Source of the DNA: DATIHF01 sp035480955
Lineage (GTDB): Bacteria; Patescibacteriota; Microgenomatia; Woykebacterales; RBG-16-39-9b
Assembly (NCBI GenBank): GCA_035480955.1
Contig: DATIHF010000006.1
Location: 20,627 to 84,626, forward strand
DNA length: 64,000 nt
Direction: 5' to 3'
Below, piece after piece: positions 37,033 to 45,827 of the stretch (positions within the stretch are counted from its first letter, which is position 1; the number at the start of each line of letters is the position of its first letter). The position numbers were made by a program, and so were the translations under genes. The notes beneath the pieces were generated by a model. That model was not told the DNA's origin and did no database searches. It worked only from the letters and a program-made list of their open reading frames with translations.

Positions 37033-37790
37033 TAAGAAACCTCCATATTTTCTTCTAGCATTTCCTCTGAAATGTCAAAATTGGCGTAAACTTTCTGGAC
37101 ATCATCAAGCTCTTCAAGCTTTTCCACTAAAGAAAGGACGCTTTTGGCTTGAGAGTCTTGAGTGATTTTTACTGTTGTAGTTGGCTCTTTGACTACTTCA
37201 GAACTAACTACCAGGTAACCTTCTTTCTCAACTGCTTCTTTAACCTTCAGCAACTGCTCAGGAGAAGAAAAAATAGTTGCCTCTTCTCCATGAGTGTCGA
37301 TATCCTCTGCCCCACTATCAGCGGCCAGCAAAAAAAGTTCATCCGGGTCTTTTTCACTCAGATTTACCACCAGCTCGCCTTTTGGTTTGAAAAGATAGGC
37401 AACACTACCTGGACCAGCGAGATTGCCATTGTTGCGATCGAGAGTCGAGCGTACGTCAGAAGCGGAGCGCATTTTATTGTCAGTAACAACTTCGATGATC
37501 AACGCAACTCCAGCGGGACCAAAACCTTCGTAAGTTACCTCTTCCAAGGCTTTCTCACTTCCCTCTCCGGTTGCGCGAGAGACGGCTCGATCAATGTTGT
37601 CTTTGGGCATATTGATCGCCCGAGCGGCTTCAATTGCCAATCTCAGTTTGAAATTGGCATCTGGATTGCCACCGCCTTCTTTAGCGGCAATGGTGATTGC
37701 CCGACCAGCTTTGGTAAAAGCTTGGCCACGCTTAGCATCATTAGCCCCTTTTTGTCGTTTAATAGTCGACCATTTACTGTGACCTGACAT
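37032..37790 (-). CDS. yebC: YebC/PmpR-family protein
   Basis: The protein has 252 aa, full family length. MSGHSKWSTIKRQKGANDA opens the protein and YEGFGPAGVALIIEVVTDN marks the second domain. YebC family members were annotated as transcription regulators and act in some bacteria on ribosomes stalled at Pro stretches; EF-P is also in this window. The acidic C-terminus (EEMLEENMEVS) is typical. It heads an operon with two membrane genes and ruvC. A short YebC-like fragment lies directly upstream. Confidence 0.95.
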   Translation of the reverse strand: MSGHSKWSTIKRQKGANDAKRGQAFTKAGRAITIAAKEGGGNPDANFKLRLAIEAARAINMPKDNIDRAVSRATGEGSEKALEEVTYEGFGPAGVALIIEVVTDNKMRSASDVRSTLDRNNGNLAGPGSVAYLFKPKGELVVNLSEKDPDELFLLAADSGAEDIDTHGEEATIFSSPEQLLKVKEAVEKEGYLVVSSEVVKEPTTTVKITQDSQAKSVLSLVEKLEELDDVQKVYANFDISEEMLEENMEVS

Positions 37791-37816
37791 TTTTCTTAAA
37801 ATGCGATTCGCGTAAC

Positions 37817-37903
37817 TTAGCGAACGACATTTATTGACCTTTCTTGTGGGAAACTACAGAGCGCGAAGCGATCTATAGTCGACCACTGACTGTGTCCACT
37901 CAT
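37817..37903 (-). pseudogene. YebC-like N-terminal fragment or upstream ORF, 28 codons
   Basis: The ORF starts MSGHSQWSTIDR, matching the yebC start MSGHSKWSTIKR in 10 of 12 residues, and then diverges to a stop. Ser2 is AGT here but TCA in yebC, so this is not a fresh duplication. It is either the remnant of a second yebC or a leader ORF. It contains GAGCGCGAAGCGAT, also seen at 20938. Confidence 0.55.
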
Positions 37904-37951
37904 AACAAGCTTATTTTAACACAAGAATTGAACTTTCTAAGCGCTTCCCTC

Positions 37952-37981
37952 TTGACAGCTCTGGTAAAAATACCATGTAAT
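37952..37981 (+). promoter_or_regulatory. Promoter of the TPR gene, leaderless
   Basis: TTGACA (37952-37957), 18 nt, TGTAAT (37976-37981), then 7 nt to ATG 37989. Confidence 0.75.
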
Positions 37982-37988
37982 AAACTCT

Positions 37989-38834
37989 ATGAGTAGCCAA
38001 GATGAACTAGATCCCCGCTTTCAAGAAGCCATAAACGCCGCCCTCGTTGGAGAGTGGCAAAAAGCCGCGGAATTAAATTCCCAACTTTTTGACGAGTATC
38101 CTGAAGACGTCAACGTTCTCAATCGTCTCGGCCATGCTTACAGCGAGCTCGGACAAGTCAATAAAGCCAGCTCTACTTTCAAAAAGGTTTTGGAACTTGA
38201 CCCTTATAATCCAATCGCCAAGAAAAATATTGATAAACTCTCGACTCTCCGCGGGGCAAATTTGAAACCAAAAGAAGGAACTAGGGTGATCGATGTTGAC
38301 ATGTTTCTCGAAGAGCCAGGCAAAACAAAAACTATTGAGGTGGTAGATCTGGCGATGCCGAGAGTACTGATCCAACTAAGAGTCGGTGACACCGTACTAC
38401 TCAATAATAATAAAAACGACGTTTCCATTGTCTCTGAGGAGGGGAAAAGATTGGGCAAACTGGAAAGTTCCTGGGGCAACGAGATTTCTTCGGCGCTCTC
38501 TTTGGGAAGTGATTTTTCCGCAATTGTGAAAGCGATCAATGTCGGCAAAGATCCCAAGGGTTCAACTTTTTCTGTTTTTGTCAGAGAAACAAAACGCTCG
38601 AAAAAAATCGTTCAACCAATTTTCCCGATTGATTCTAACTTCACTCCTTTTGTTCGTGAAGAGACAGTTTCTTATATCAAAGAAGAGCCTAGTGTCCCAC
38701 CAGAGTCAGGAGAAACAGCAGAAGCAGATTCTAGTGAGGAATTACCCAAAGAAGATCTCCCCCAAGAAGCCAATGAACTTCTTCCCGAGCCAGAATTAGT
38801 CGAGGACGAGGAAGAATACAAAGAAATCAAATAA
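37989..38834 (+). CDS. TPR-domain protein with acidic tail
   Basis: The protein has 281 aa. Two TPR units lie in the first 85 residues (WQKAAELNSQLFDEYPEDVNVLNRLGHAY and following), then a beta-rich domain of about 130 residues with VLIQLRVGDTVLLNNNKNDV, and an acidic Pro/Glu tail. TPRs mediate protein contacts. The beta domain's mention of a polymer-binding or translation role would be guesswork. The gene is transcribed on its own, divergent from yebC, and its stop abuts the convergent 38835 gene. Confidence 0.7.
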   Translation: MSSQDELDPRFQEAINAALVGEWQKAAELNSQLFDEYPEDVNVLNRLGHAYSELGQVNKASSTFKKVLELDPYNPIAKKNIDKLSTLRGANLKPKEGTRVIDVDMFLEEPGKTKTIEVVDLAMPRVLIQLRVGDTVLLNNNKNDVSIVSEEGKRLGKLESSWGNEISSALSLGSDFSAIVKAINVGKDPKGSTFSVFVRETKRSKKIVQPIFPIDSNFTPFVREETVSYIKEEPSVPPESGETAEADSSEELPKEDLPQEANELLPEPELVEDEEEYKEIK

Positions 38835-39770
38835 TTAAGTCAATTCATCTTCTTCAGGACTTACTTCAATCGGTGGTGTAGGAATTGCTGGTTCTGATGT
38901 CGCCACTGGAGCGCTCGCCGCTTGCGGCTTTGGTACTTCGACTTTGGGGGCTTCAACTTTTGGTGCAGGTGGTGGGGTTGCCTCAACTTTCTTGGTCTCC
39001 TCTACTTTGGGAGGCGCGGGAGTTTCTACTTTTTTTGGCTCCTCAACTTTCGGTGCGGGTGCTTCTTTTACTTCAACTTTTTCAACTTTGGGTAACTCTT
39101 TTTTAGGCTCTTCTTTTGGTGCCGCTGGTTTTGGTTTCGGTGGTTCTTTCTTCTCTATTTTCGGTTTTTCTTGAGAAACTTTTTGCTCAATTTCTTTTGG
39201 CTCTTCTTTGTGCTCAGGTTTTTCAGCAATAGGAGAAGGAGTTTCTGTAACTTCAGTTTCTTTACTTTTCACATTCTCCAGAGCTCCCCAAGGAGCGTTC
39301 AAATTACCCGCAGGGATTTGTAGGACAACTTCAGATCCAATCTCTGCTCCAAAATGCTCTACCGCCGCTGGTAGGACTTTGTAAGAGCCTTCTGGAGTGA
39401 CAACCTTCCACTTCCCTTCTTTTTTAGCTAAAATTCCGCTCGTCTTCTGACGTTTGACATGTTCAACCTGCTTAAAGCGTTTTTCCCTATTTTTTCCTTC
39501 TTCAACTAGTTTCAGAGTGTCGCCCACAACGAGCAGACTTTTACTAGCGTAATTGGCAGGAACTGGATAGACCTCACCTGACTCGCTTTTCATCGCTTCC
39601 CCATCAAAGACTCCGACAATTCCGGGAAGATTGTCGGGGGTTTTTGAGTTTTGTGGTGCGCTACCTTCCTTGCCGGTTTCCAAATCAGCAAGCAATTGTT
39701 TGGCGAGTTTGATGCTAGATTCAGCCGCACCCAGGGCTTGGCTTATTAGTTCAATATTTTTACTACTCAT
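38835..39770 (-). CDS. Conserved-type CPR protein with Lys/Pro/Glu repeat tail
   Basis: The protein has 311 aa. The first 165 residues form a globular part with PGIVGVFDGEAMKSESGEVY, VGDTLKLVEEGKNREKRFKQ and VVTPEGSYKVLPAAVEHF, possibly two small beta barrels. The remaining 145 residues are low-complexity PKVE/APKVEEPKK repeats. AAGGAGG precedes the ATG. The combination of a beta domain resembling that of the neighbouring TPR protein (VGDT..L) suggests shared ancestry, but the function is unknown. Confidence 0.62.
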   Translation of the reverse strand: MSSKNIELISQALGAAESSIKLAKQLLADLETGKEGSAPQNSKTPDNLPGIVGVFDGEAMKSESGEVYPVPANYASKSLLVVGDTLKLVEEGKNREKRFKQVEHVKRQKTSGILAKKEGKWKVVTPEGSYKVLPAAVEHFGAEIGSEVVLQIPAGNLNAPWGALENVKSKETEVTETPSPIAEKPEHKEEPKEIEQKVSQEKPKIEKKEPPKPKPAAPKEEPKKELPKVEKVEVKEAPAPKVEEPKKVETPAPPKVEETKKVEATPPPAPKVEAPKVEVPKPQAASAPVATSEPAIPTPPIEVSPEEDELT

Positions 39771-39789
39771 CTCAAAAACCTCCTTTTAT

Positions 39790-42700
39790 TTATTGTTTTA
39801 ATTGGGTCGGTGGAAAGCGGAAAATTTCCACTTCCCCACTTTTTCCTGCTATTGCAGGCTCTTTTTTCTCTTCATTCTGCCCACCAACTAACCCAGTCGG
39901 CAGGTTTTGATTAAGATTTTCCGGAGTAATTTTTGCTTGTTCTTGCTCTTGCCTAGAGATTGCCCCAGGGTCTGGGTAAGATTCTGTTCCTTCCAGATTT
40001 TGATTGAGCTCTTCAAAACTTTCTACCACGGGAATATTTTTATTAAGATCAACATTGTCTTTCGGCGGCAGAAAAGCGGTGTCAACACTGTTCAAACTAA
40101 TTGCAGATGGTTGCGGTGGTGCTTGAGGTGTTTGTATTTGTGGTTGGGTGGTTTCTGGAGCAGGAATTGGCGCCGCAACCGGAGTTTGTGGTGCAGGAGT
40201 GCTTTGTGGTTGTTGAAGAGCCTCTGGTACGAATGTCGGTGGGGTTGGTGCACTAACAGGAGCTTTCAAACTTTCCTCGACCAGTAAATCTGCCAAGGGA
40301 GATCCACCTGAAGTGGCTGGTTGTCCAAAAGCGGGTGTTGTTCTAGCTGGAGCAGGAGTGGCGGCCGCAGCGGCAGCGGCACGAGCTTCTTCGACGGCCC
40401 AGGCGGGCGGCTGAGGTGGCTGGCCGGGAATGAATTTCGTCTCCGTCCATTTTTTGATTAATTTCTCTACCTTTTCGACTTCCTTACCAAACTTGATGCG
40501 GGAGAGCTGAATTGCTTTAGTTGTCATTGCCGTAGCATCAGTTGGAGGTGCGAGAGAGACGGCCGAGAATGGTTTTGATCCCTGATCGTCAATTTGCAGT
40601 TTAATATACATTTCGAATCGACCGAGGTTGATAAAATCATTTTCCAAAAAGACCGGTGAGAATTCTCTTTCCAAAAAGTGCGCGTCCTGATTCCCAACTC
40701 CAAAGACAATCGTGGTACCAACGTTTCCAAAAATAGCATCCCGGACAGTTTCCGGCATTTGCTCGATATACTGATGCGTAATAACCAAATCCAATCGGTA
40801 TTTTCTCGCTTCAGAGAGTATCACTGCAAACGAATCTGTCGCAAAGTTTTGGAACTCGTCAGCGTAAAGGAAGAAATCTTGGCGACTCTCTTCTGGAATA
40901 TCGACTCGGCGCATGGCGGCAAACTCCAACTGGGAAACAATCATCGCTCCGAGCAGTGAAGTGTTGTTCGCACCGATACGACCTGAAGCCAAATTGACGA
41001 AGAAAAGTTTTTTGTTATTGATAATATCGTCAACTTTGATCGTGGATTTTGGCTGCCCAACAATATTTCTGATCAGCTCACTGTTTAAGAACTGTCCAAC
41101 TTTGTTTTGAATTGGTGCGATCGCTTCGGTGATGAGTCGGTCGTTTTGCTCCAATTTGGCAAACTCGGTTAGCCAGAAGTCTTTCATTTGCGGATCTTTG
41201 ATGAGCCCCACGATATATCTGCGGTAGCCTTTATCAACCAAAAGTCGAGTGATCGACAACAGTGAGGTGTTTGGCACCTCGAGAAGTGTCAAAATACAAT
41301 TTTTCAAAATGTACTCAAGTCGAGGTCCCCAGCTGTTGGCAAAGTATTTTTTGAAAACGTCAACCAGGGTGTCGGCCATCAGCGTCCTCTGTCTTGGGTC
41401 GACCATCTCCAACATGTTCAATGAGACCGGGTGATCCGCATCAGCTGGATTGAAAATGACTACATCTTCAGCTCGGTTTTCCGGAACAAATTCAAGCAGC
41501 TCGTCAATTAATTGTCCATGGGGATCCAAAACCGCCACTCCCTCACCGTTGCGCATATCTTGAATAATCATGTTTTTGATCAAAGTAGACTTACCCGTAC
41601 CAGTTTTTCCAATAATATACATGTGTTTTCGTCTGTCGGGCTTTTTAATTCCGAACGTTTGTTCGTGATCGCGGAAATAAGTTTTACCCAAATAAGTCAC
41701 CGCTGAAGTCGGGATATTGAGCGGTGGTTCGCCTTTTTTAGAATGAGTCCAGGCAATCGTAGGTGTCTCAACTGAAAGATTTGGCAAGTGGAATATCGAG
41801 GCCAGCTCTTCGATCGTTAAGACATAGTCGCCACTAGCTCCTTCGGGAAAACTCCTATCACGGTAGCTTTTTACCATAGAAGCGGTGGTCGGACTGTCCG
41901 GATCAGGTTCAAAAGCATTTAAGGAGGCGGTGGAAAATTGTTTGAAAGAAGCAATTGCTGAGGAGAGTTTAGCCTGAGCTTCCTCTTTGGTGTCAGCAAC
42001 GGCAACAACACGTATTTTTGTTTCAAAACCGATCTTGGAAAGTTTATTCTCAATCATTTTCAGATCAAGTTCTTGTCCAGCCGAAAGTCTAGGCGCGAGC
42101 TCCGCCCGAGCCGGAAGCGGCGGCTCTTTGGGACCGGACATCATGTAAGGAAGGATATTTGTTCCGACTGAGAGAATATGCTTACCGACATCAATTGCGA
42201 TATCTCCAGGAGCCAGAGAAACGGGATGTTTACCCTCTCTAACCATTTTCACGTAGTCATGGCCGCGATCTTGCCAAAAGTCATCGATTGGCCGCACCAT
42301 AATTTGCACCCAAATTTGTTCAGTTTTTCGCACGCTACCTAGTGCACTGGTAATTGCCGCTAGCGGATCCACCTCAAAGTCACGGAAAGTTTTGATTGGA
42401 AAAATAAAATCTTTGGCGAGAGCCAGCTCTGTTCCGATGACCACAGCATTGTCACTAACGCTTTTAGAATAATCAACTGCTTCTCGGATCTCAGCATCAG
42501 GATATTGTGCGTAGATTTGGCTTTCAACGAAACTTTTGAAACCTCTTGGGGTAAAACAGTAAAAATTGATTCCAGAGGAAGAGCTGGCCATCTCTAGTGA
42601 GATGTGTTCTTGCAAGTCTGGAGTAAAACGCAGTAAACCGTGGAGCGACGCGAACATCTGCTCAGCCGCTATTGGCAGTTTTTCATTTTCTTTGGGAAGT

Positions 42701-42831
42701 CGAATAGAAAGGAGTACTCCCTCCCCAATTGCTTCTTTCTTACTATCCCCTTTTTCCTGCGATAAGGCAGAACGGTAAGCCCAGAAAAAAGCGATTATTA
42801 CGATAACTAAAATGCCGCCTATTACTAGCAT
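39790..42831 (-). CDS. Membrane-anchored type IV secretion / conjugation-type ATPase (VirD4/TraD/VirB4-like)
   Basis: The protein has 1013 aa. One N-terminal membrane helix is followed by a ~350-residue unknown region and an AAA+ ATPase core: Walker A IGKTGTGKSTLIKNMI (about residue 410), GEGVAVLDPHGQLIDELLEF, Walker B RQDFFLYADEFQNFA, and a sensor VITHQYIEQMP. The tail of about 230 residues is Pro/Ala/Gln-rich. This is the broad DUF87/TraD_N-type family often found in CPR, proposed to move DNA or proteins. No pilus or relaxase genes are nearby, so the transport role is inferred. AAAGGAGAG is upstream. Confidence 0.88.
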   Translation of the reverse strand: MLVIGGILVIVIIAFFWAYRSALSQEKGDSKKEAIGEGVLLSIRLPKENEKLPIAAEQMFASLHGLLRFTPDLQEHISLEMASSSSGINFYCFTPRGFKSFVESQIYAQYPDAEIREAVDYSKSVSDNAVVIGTELALAKDFIFPIKTFRDFEVDPLAAITSALGSVRKTEQIWVQIMVRPIDDFWQDRGHDYVKMVREGKHPVSLAPGDIAIDVGKHILSVGTNILPYMMSGPKEPPLPARAELAPRLSAGQELDLKMIENKLSKIGFETKIRVVAVADTKEEAQAKLSSAIASFKQFSTASLNAFEPDPDSPTTASMVKSYRDRSFPEGASGDYVLTIEELASIFHLPNLSVETPTIAWTHSKKGEPPLNIPTSAVTYLGKTYFRDHEQTFGIKKPDRRKHMYIIGKTGTGKSTLIKNMIIQDMRNGEGVAVLDPHGQLIDELLEFVPENRAEDVVIFNPADADHPVSLNMLEMVDPRQRTLMADTLVDVFKKYFANSWGPRLEYILKNCILTLLEVPNTSLLSITRLLVDKGYRRYIVGLIKDPQMKDFWLTEFAKLEQNDRLITEAIAPIQNKVGQFLNSELIRNIVGQPKSTIKVDDIINNKKLFFVNLASGRIGANNTSLLGAMIVSQLEFAAMRRVDIPEESRQDFFLYADEFQNFATDSFAVILSEARKYRLDLVITHQYIEQMPETVRDAIFGNVGTTIVFGVGNQDAHFLEREFSPVFLENDFINLGRFEMYIKLQIDDQGSKPFSAVSLAPPTDATAMTTKAIQLSRIKFGKEVEKVEKLIKKWTETKFIPGQPPQPPAWAVEEARAAAAAAATPAPARTTPAFGQPATSGGSPLADLLVEESLKAPVSAPTPPTFVPEALQQPQSTPAPQTPVAAPIPAPETTQPQIQTPQAPPQPSAISLNSVDTAFLPPKDNVDLNKNIPVVESFEELNQNLEGTESYPDPGAISRQEQEQAKITPENLNQNLPTGLVGGQNEEKKEPAIAGKSGEVEIFRFPPTQLKQ

Positions 42832-42903
42832 TAGCTCTTTTCTCTCCTTTTAAAGATAGGTTTATGATAGCTCTTTTTGGCTTCAAAGTCAATTGAATTT
42901 TGG

Positions 42904-42972
42904 GGTGTAGAAATGACAAAACTCCCCCGAAGGAGAGTCTTGTCTTTAGGAGAGGCTATTTTGGCCTCTCCT
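42904..42972. other. Two adjacent hairpins after the LytR_C gene
   Basis: A GACAA/TTGTC-bounded hairpin with inner ACTC/GAGT pairs (42915-42944) is followed by a perfect 9-bp stem AGGAGAGGC/GCCTCTCCT (42948-42956/42964-42972). On the minus strand the first reads as a UUCG-capped stem with TTTTG after it, so it is probably the terminator of the 43052 operon. Confidence 0.6.
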
Positions 42973-43051
42973 CGGAAGAAAGGAGAGAGATCGAGGATAT
43001 TTTAGCAATTTTTGGTCCAAAAGTCAACTATCTGAGCGGTTACAACACTTT

Positions 43052-44101
43052 CTAGTAAGACAAACGGTTAGCTACATCTTGACCAATTATTATTTTTATA
43101 TCAACCCCATTTTGATTGCTCTGTTGTTTTATACTCGTCTGTTTGAATAGGGTTTTTAGTCTCTCGGTAAGGGCGAATTTTTGTTGGCCCACCAAAAGCT
43201 GGCTCTGCTTCTGAGTTTGGTCACTTGCAGTCACTGAAACCACATTGCCTCCCAAATTGGTAACGATATTCTTGACAACGTTTCCGATCCCTTCTTCTCC
43301 ACTGGCATTGACTATCTCTACTGAAGACCCCTCATTAGCAATTTTGGAATCCTGAAACTTAACTCCAAGAGCAGATTTCAAATTTTGTGAATCGATAAAA
43401 TTGTCACTAGTCAGATAAGAATTTGTGTCAATAAAATCAAATCTTGCTGGTTCAAGTTTTTTAACTTCGGTTGTCAGAGTGTAAAAATCTCCAATTGTCA
43501 GACTGGTAAAAACCTGCCTGTCTAGGAAGTCTTTGTTACTTTTTACTTTAAAAAAATCAGAAGGAGTATAGAGCTTTGTAAAAAGCTGGTCTAAAAAGCT
43601 AGAGCTAATCCAGTTTTTTGGACTCTCAACTACAAAATATCCATCGATCAGATACCCAGTTGAGACGGTCAATGCTGAGGAAAGTTTATCGATGTTGTTT
43701 ATTTTTCCGTTTTTAAACTCTACAAGAGCGCCAAGACTCTTATCCTCAGAATTAGTTCCAACTAACGTTGAAGATGGGAATTTGAGGAGTATTGCTTTGT
43801 TCGCTCCCTTTTCGTAACTTGCCAAAGCAATCTCTTCTACTCTACTAGAGTCTTCAGTAATAAGTAATAAATTTACTCTTTTATCAAGTTTTACACTAGC
43901 ATTTTTGTAATTCTCTGTTGGTAGATTTTGGAAAGGTTTTACTAATTTAGAAAAAATCACCGGGAGATTGATCAAAAAAATTAGTACAAAAATCCCCACT
44001 AAAAAAAGGGCGGAAAGTTTTATAGTTTTCCCTAGCCTCTTCTTTCGTTTCTCTTGATTTTTGTTCTTGGCGAAATTCTGAGCTTGTTGGTCAATGATCA
44101 T
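43052..44101 (-). CDS. Membrane-anchored LytR_C-domain protein
   Basis: The protein has 349 aa. A basic head and one membrane helix (about residues 28-50) lead to a region of about 200 residues resembling the LCP scaffold, and a C-terminal LytR_C domain (SSVEIVNASGEEGIGNVVKNIV ... and IIIGQD). The LytR_C domain is linked to wall polymer attachment. The LCP catalytic Arg/Asp motifs are not evident, so it may be a non-enzymatic partner. It is the last gene of the operon with the antiporter. Confidence 0.75.
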   Translation of the reverse strand: MIIDQQAQNFAKNKNQEKRKKRLGKTIKLSALFLVGIFVLIFLINLPVIFSKLVKPFQNLPTENYKNASVKLDKRVNLLLITEDSSRVEEIALASYEKGANKAILLKFPSSTLVGTNSEDKSLGALVEFKNGKINNIDKLSSALTVSTGYLIDGYFVVESPKNWISSSFLDQLFTKLYTPSDFFKVKSNKDFLDRQVFTSLTIGDFYTLTTEVKKLEPARFDFIDTNSYLTSDNFIDSQNLKSALGVKFQDSKIANEGSSVEIVNASGEEGIGNVVKNIVTNLGGNVVSVTASDQTQKQSQLLVGQQKFALTERLKTLFKQTSIKQQSNQNGVDIKIIIGQDVANRLSY

Positions 44102-44111
44102 AATTCCAAAT

Positions 44112-45809
44112 CTATAAATTGATTTTTTCCAGACTAGCGTGTAGTTCTTCCAAATGATCCTTTTTCATCTCCCCTTCTCTGATCGCTGAGAGTTTTTGGG
44201 CCGTTAGTAGATGAGCTACTTGATGACCAGACAATACTCGAGGAACGATAACGTAGTCAGCCCCGTGTCGGTAAAATTTTACGGCCCACTCCCTCTCCGC
44301 CGCCGTCACAAAAACGATTGGTTTGCTGCCTGAATCCTTTAAATTATGTAACAATTCCTCTGTATCGTCTGGGTCAAAAATAGTCGAAATAATCAACACT
44401 GCCTTTTCAATATTTGCTTCCTCCCAAATCTCCGGATCAGTGACATCGCCAAAAAGAAAATCAACCTGCGCTTCTTTCAATGAATTGATAATCGTTGGAT
44501 TGAAATCCACGACCAAAACTTTTTTTCCTTGTTTTTTTAGCTGCTTTAAAACTTCCCAACCCAAGCGATCGCAACCAATTAAAACCACATGGTCTTCTAA
44601 CTCTGTTTTAACATTTTTCTCGGCAAAGACTTCTTTCACTTCGACAAATCTCAAATATTTCTCTACCGAACGATAAATTTTGGTTGCATAAACTAGAAGG
44701 TAGGACGAGACACCGAAAGTGATTAGTGCTGTTAGTGTTAGCACTGAAACGGTCTCACTCGAAACGACGTGCTGTTTGTAAGCAAGAAATAAAATTATCA
44801 AAGAAAACTCGGAGATCTGAGCGAGAGACACCCCGCTTAAAAAAGCGGTTCGCCGCTTAAAACCTAGCCGAGCAAGGCTAACTAAAACAATCAGGGGCTT
44901 GATCATTAGCACAAAAGCCGACAAAAGTAAGGCTTCGAACAAAATCTTAAACTGAAAGGTGACGACGATTTGACTACCCAAAATTATAAAGAAAATAACT
45001 ATGAAAAAGTCCCGCAAGGGACGTACTCGAGCGGCAATTTGATGCTCCTGCTTCAAAGACGCTAATCCTAGACCTGCTAGAAAAGCACCAATTTCTAAAG
45101 AAAAGTTTAATTTCGCCGAGATCGCTGCGATCAAAAGAACCCAAGCAATACTTGTCAAAAAAAGCAGTTCTAGATTTACCGCTACCCTCTCAAAAAGATA
45201 AGGCAAAACTTTTCGACTTAGTAAGTAAATCAGTGAAACTAAAATTGACCCAACAGCGATGGTTATGAAAAAACTACTGACATTGAAATCCCCTTTTGAA
45301 CCAAGAGCGGGAAGCAAAATCAAGAGAATAATTGCGGCCAAATCCTGTAGGAGAAGTATTGCAACGGTTAATTTGCCATAGAGAGAGTCGAGATCTCTTT
45401 TTTCCGAAAGTATTTTGACAACAATAACTGTGCTAGAGAAAGCTAGTGCCGCTGCAATATAAAAACTCGCCAAAGCCGAAAAACCCAAAAGTATTGCCAG
45501 GAAATAGCCCACAAAAGCGGTGCCAAAAATCTGTAAAAACCCAGCGATGAGTGCTTTGCCGCTAAATTCTTTAAACTCACTGGTTTTTATTTCCAAACCA
45601 ACCAAAAAGAGCAAAAAGCTCAGACCCAGGTCTCGCATCAGAGCAAAGGAAGTGTCAGCGGAGCTTTTGAAAAGGAAAGGACCCAGTATCAGTCCGGTGA
45701 GGATATAGGCAATAATCAATGGGAGTCGAAAGAAAGTCGCCCAGGCTCCAAAGAAGGCTGCTAAGGCAATGACAATTCCCAGAGCTAAAAGTGCATCGGC
45801 AGGGTTCAT
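44112..45809 (-). CDS. Monovalent cation:proton antiporter with TrkA-N domain (KefB-type)
   Basis: The protein has 565 aa. Twelve membrane helices of the CPA2 Na/H-exchanger family (about residues 5-380) are followed by a TrkA-N Rossmann domain starting HVVLIGCDRLGWEVLKQLK. This is the KefB/KefC layout; glutathione gating residues are not claimed. A TATAAT box ends 6 nt before ATG 45809 and lies inside the longer frame from 45827, so I start at 45809. The gene follows rluD in a minus-strand cluster. Confidence 0.9.
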   Translation of the reverse strand: MNPADALLALGIVIALAAFFGAWATFFRLPLIIAYILTGLILGPFLFKSSADTSFALMRDLGLSFLLFLVGLEIKTSEFKEFSGKALIAGFLQIFGTAFVGYFLAILLGFSALASFYIAAALAFSSTVIVVKILSEKRDLDSLYGKLTVAILLLQDLAAIILLILLPALGSKGDFNVSSFFITIAVGSILVSLIYLLSRKVLPYLFERVAVNLELLFLTSIAWVLLIAAISAKLNFSLEIGAFLAGLGLASLKQEHQIAARVRPLRDFFIVIFFIILGSQIVVTFQFKILFEALLLSAFVLMIKPLIVLVSLARLGFKRRTAFLSGVSLAQISEFSLIILFLAYKQHVVSSETVSVLTLTALITFGVSSYLLVYATKIYRSVEKYLRFVEVKEVFAEKNVKTELEDHVVLIGCDRLGWEVLKQLKKQGKKVLVVDFNPTIINSLKEAQVDFLFGDVTDPEIWEEANIEKAVLIISTIFDPDDTEELLHNLKDSGSKPIVFVTAAEREWAVKFYRHGADYVIVPRVLSGHQVAHLLTAQKLSAIREGEMKKDHLEELHASLEKINL

Positions 45810-45815
45810 AGTAAT

Positions 45816-45821
45816 ATTATA
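45816..45821 (-). promoter_or_regulatory. -10 box of the antiporter gene, leaderless
   Basis: Perfect TATAAT on the minus strand, 6 nt before ATG 45809. The -35 would fall in the end of rluD and is not clear. Confidence 0.55.
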
Positions 45822-45827
45822 ACTCAA

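Noticed and set aside
39790..42831. FtsK/SpoIIIE DNA translocase
   Set aside because: The gene has one membrane helix, no gamma domain and a VirD4/VirB4-type core, so it is not the FtsK that would act at a dif site.
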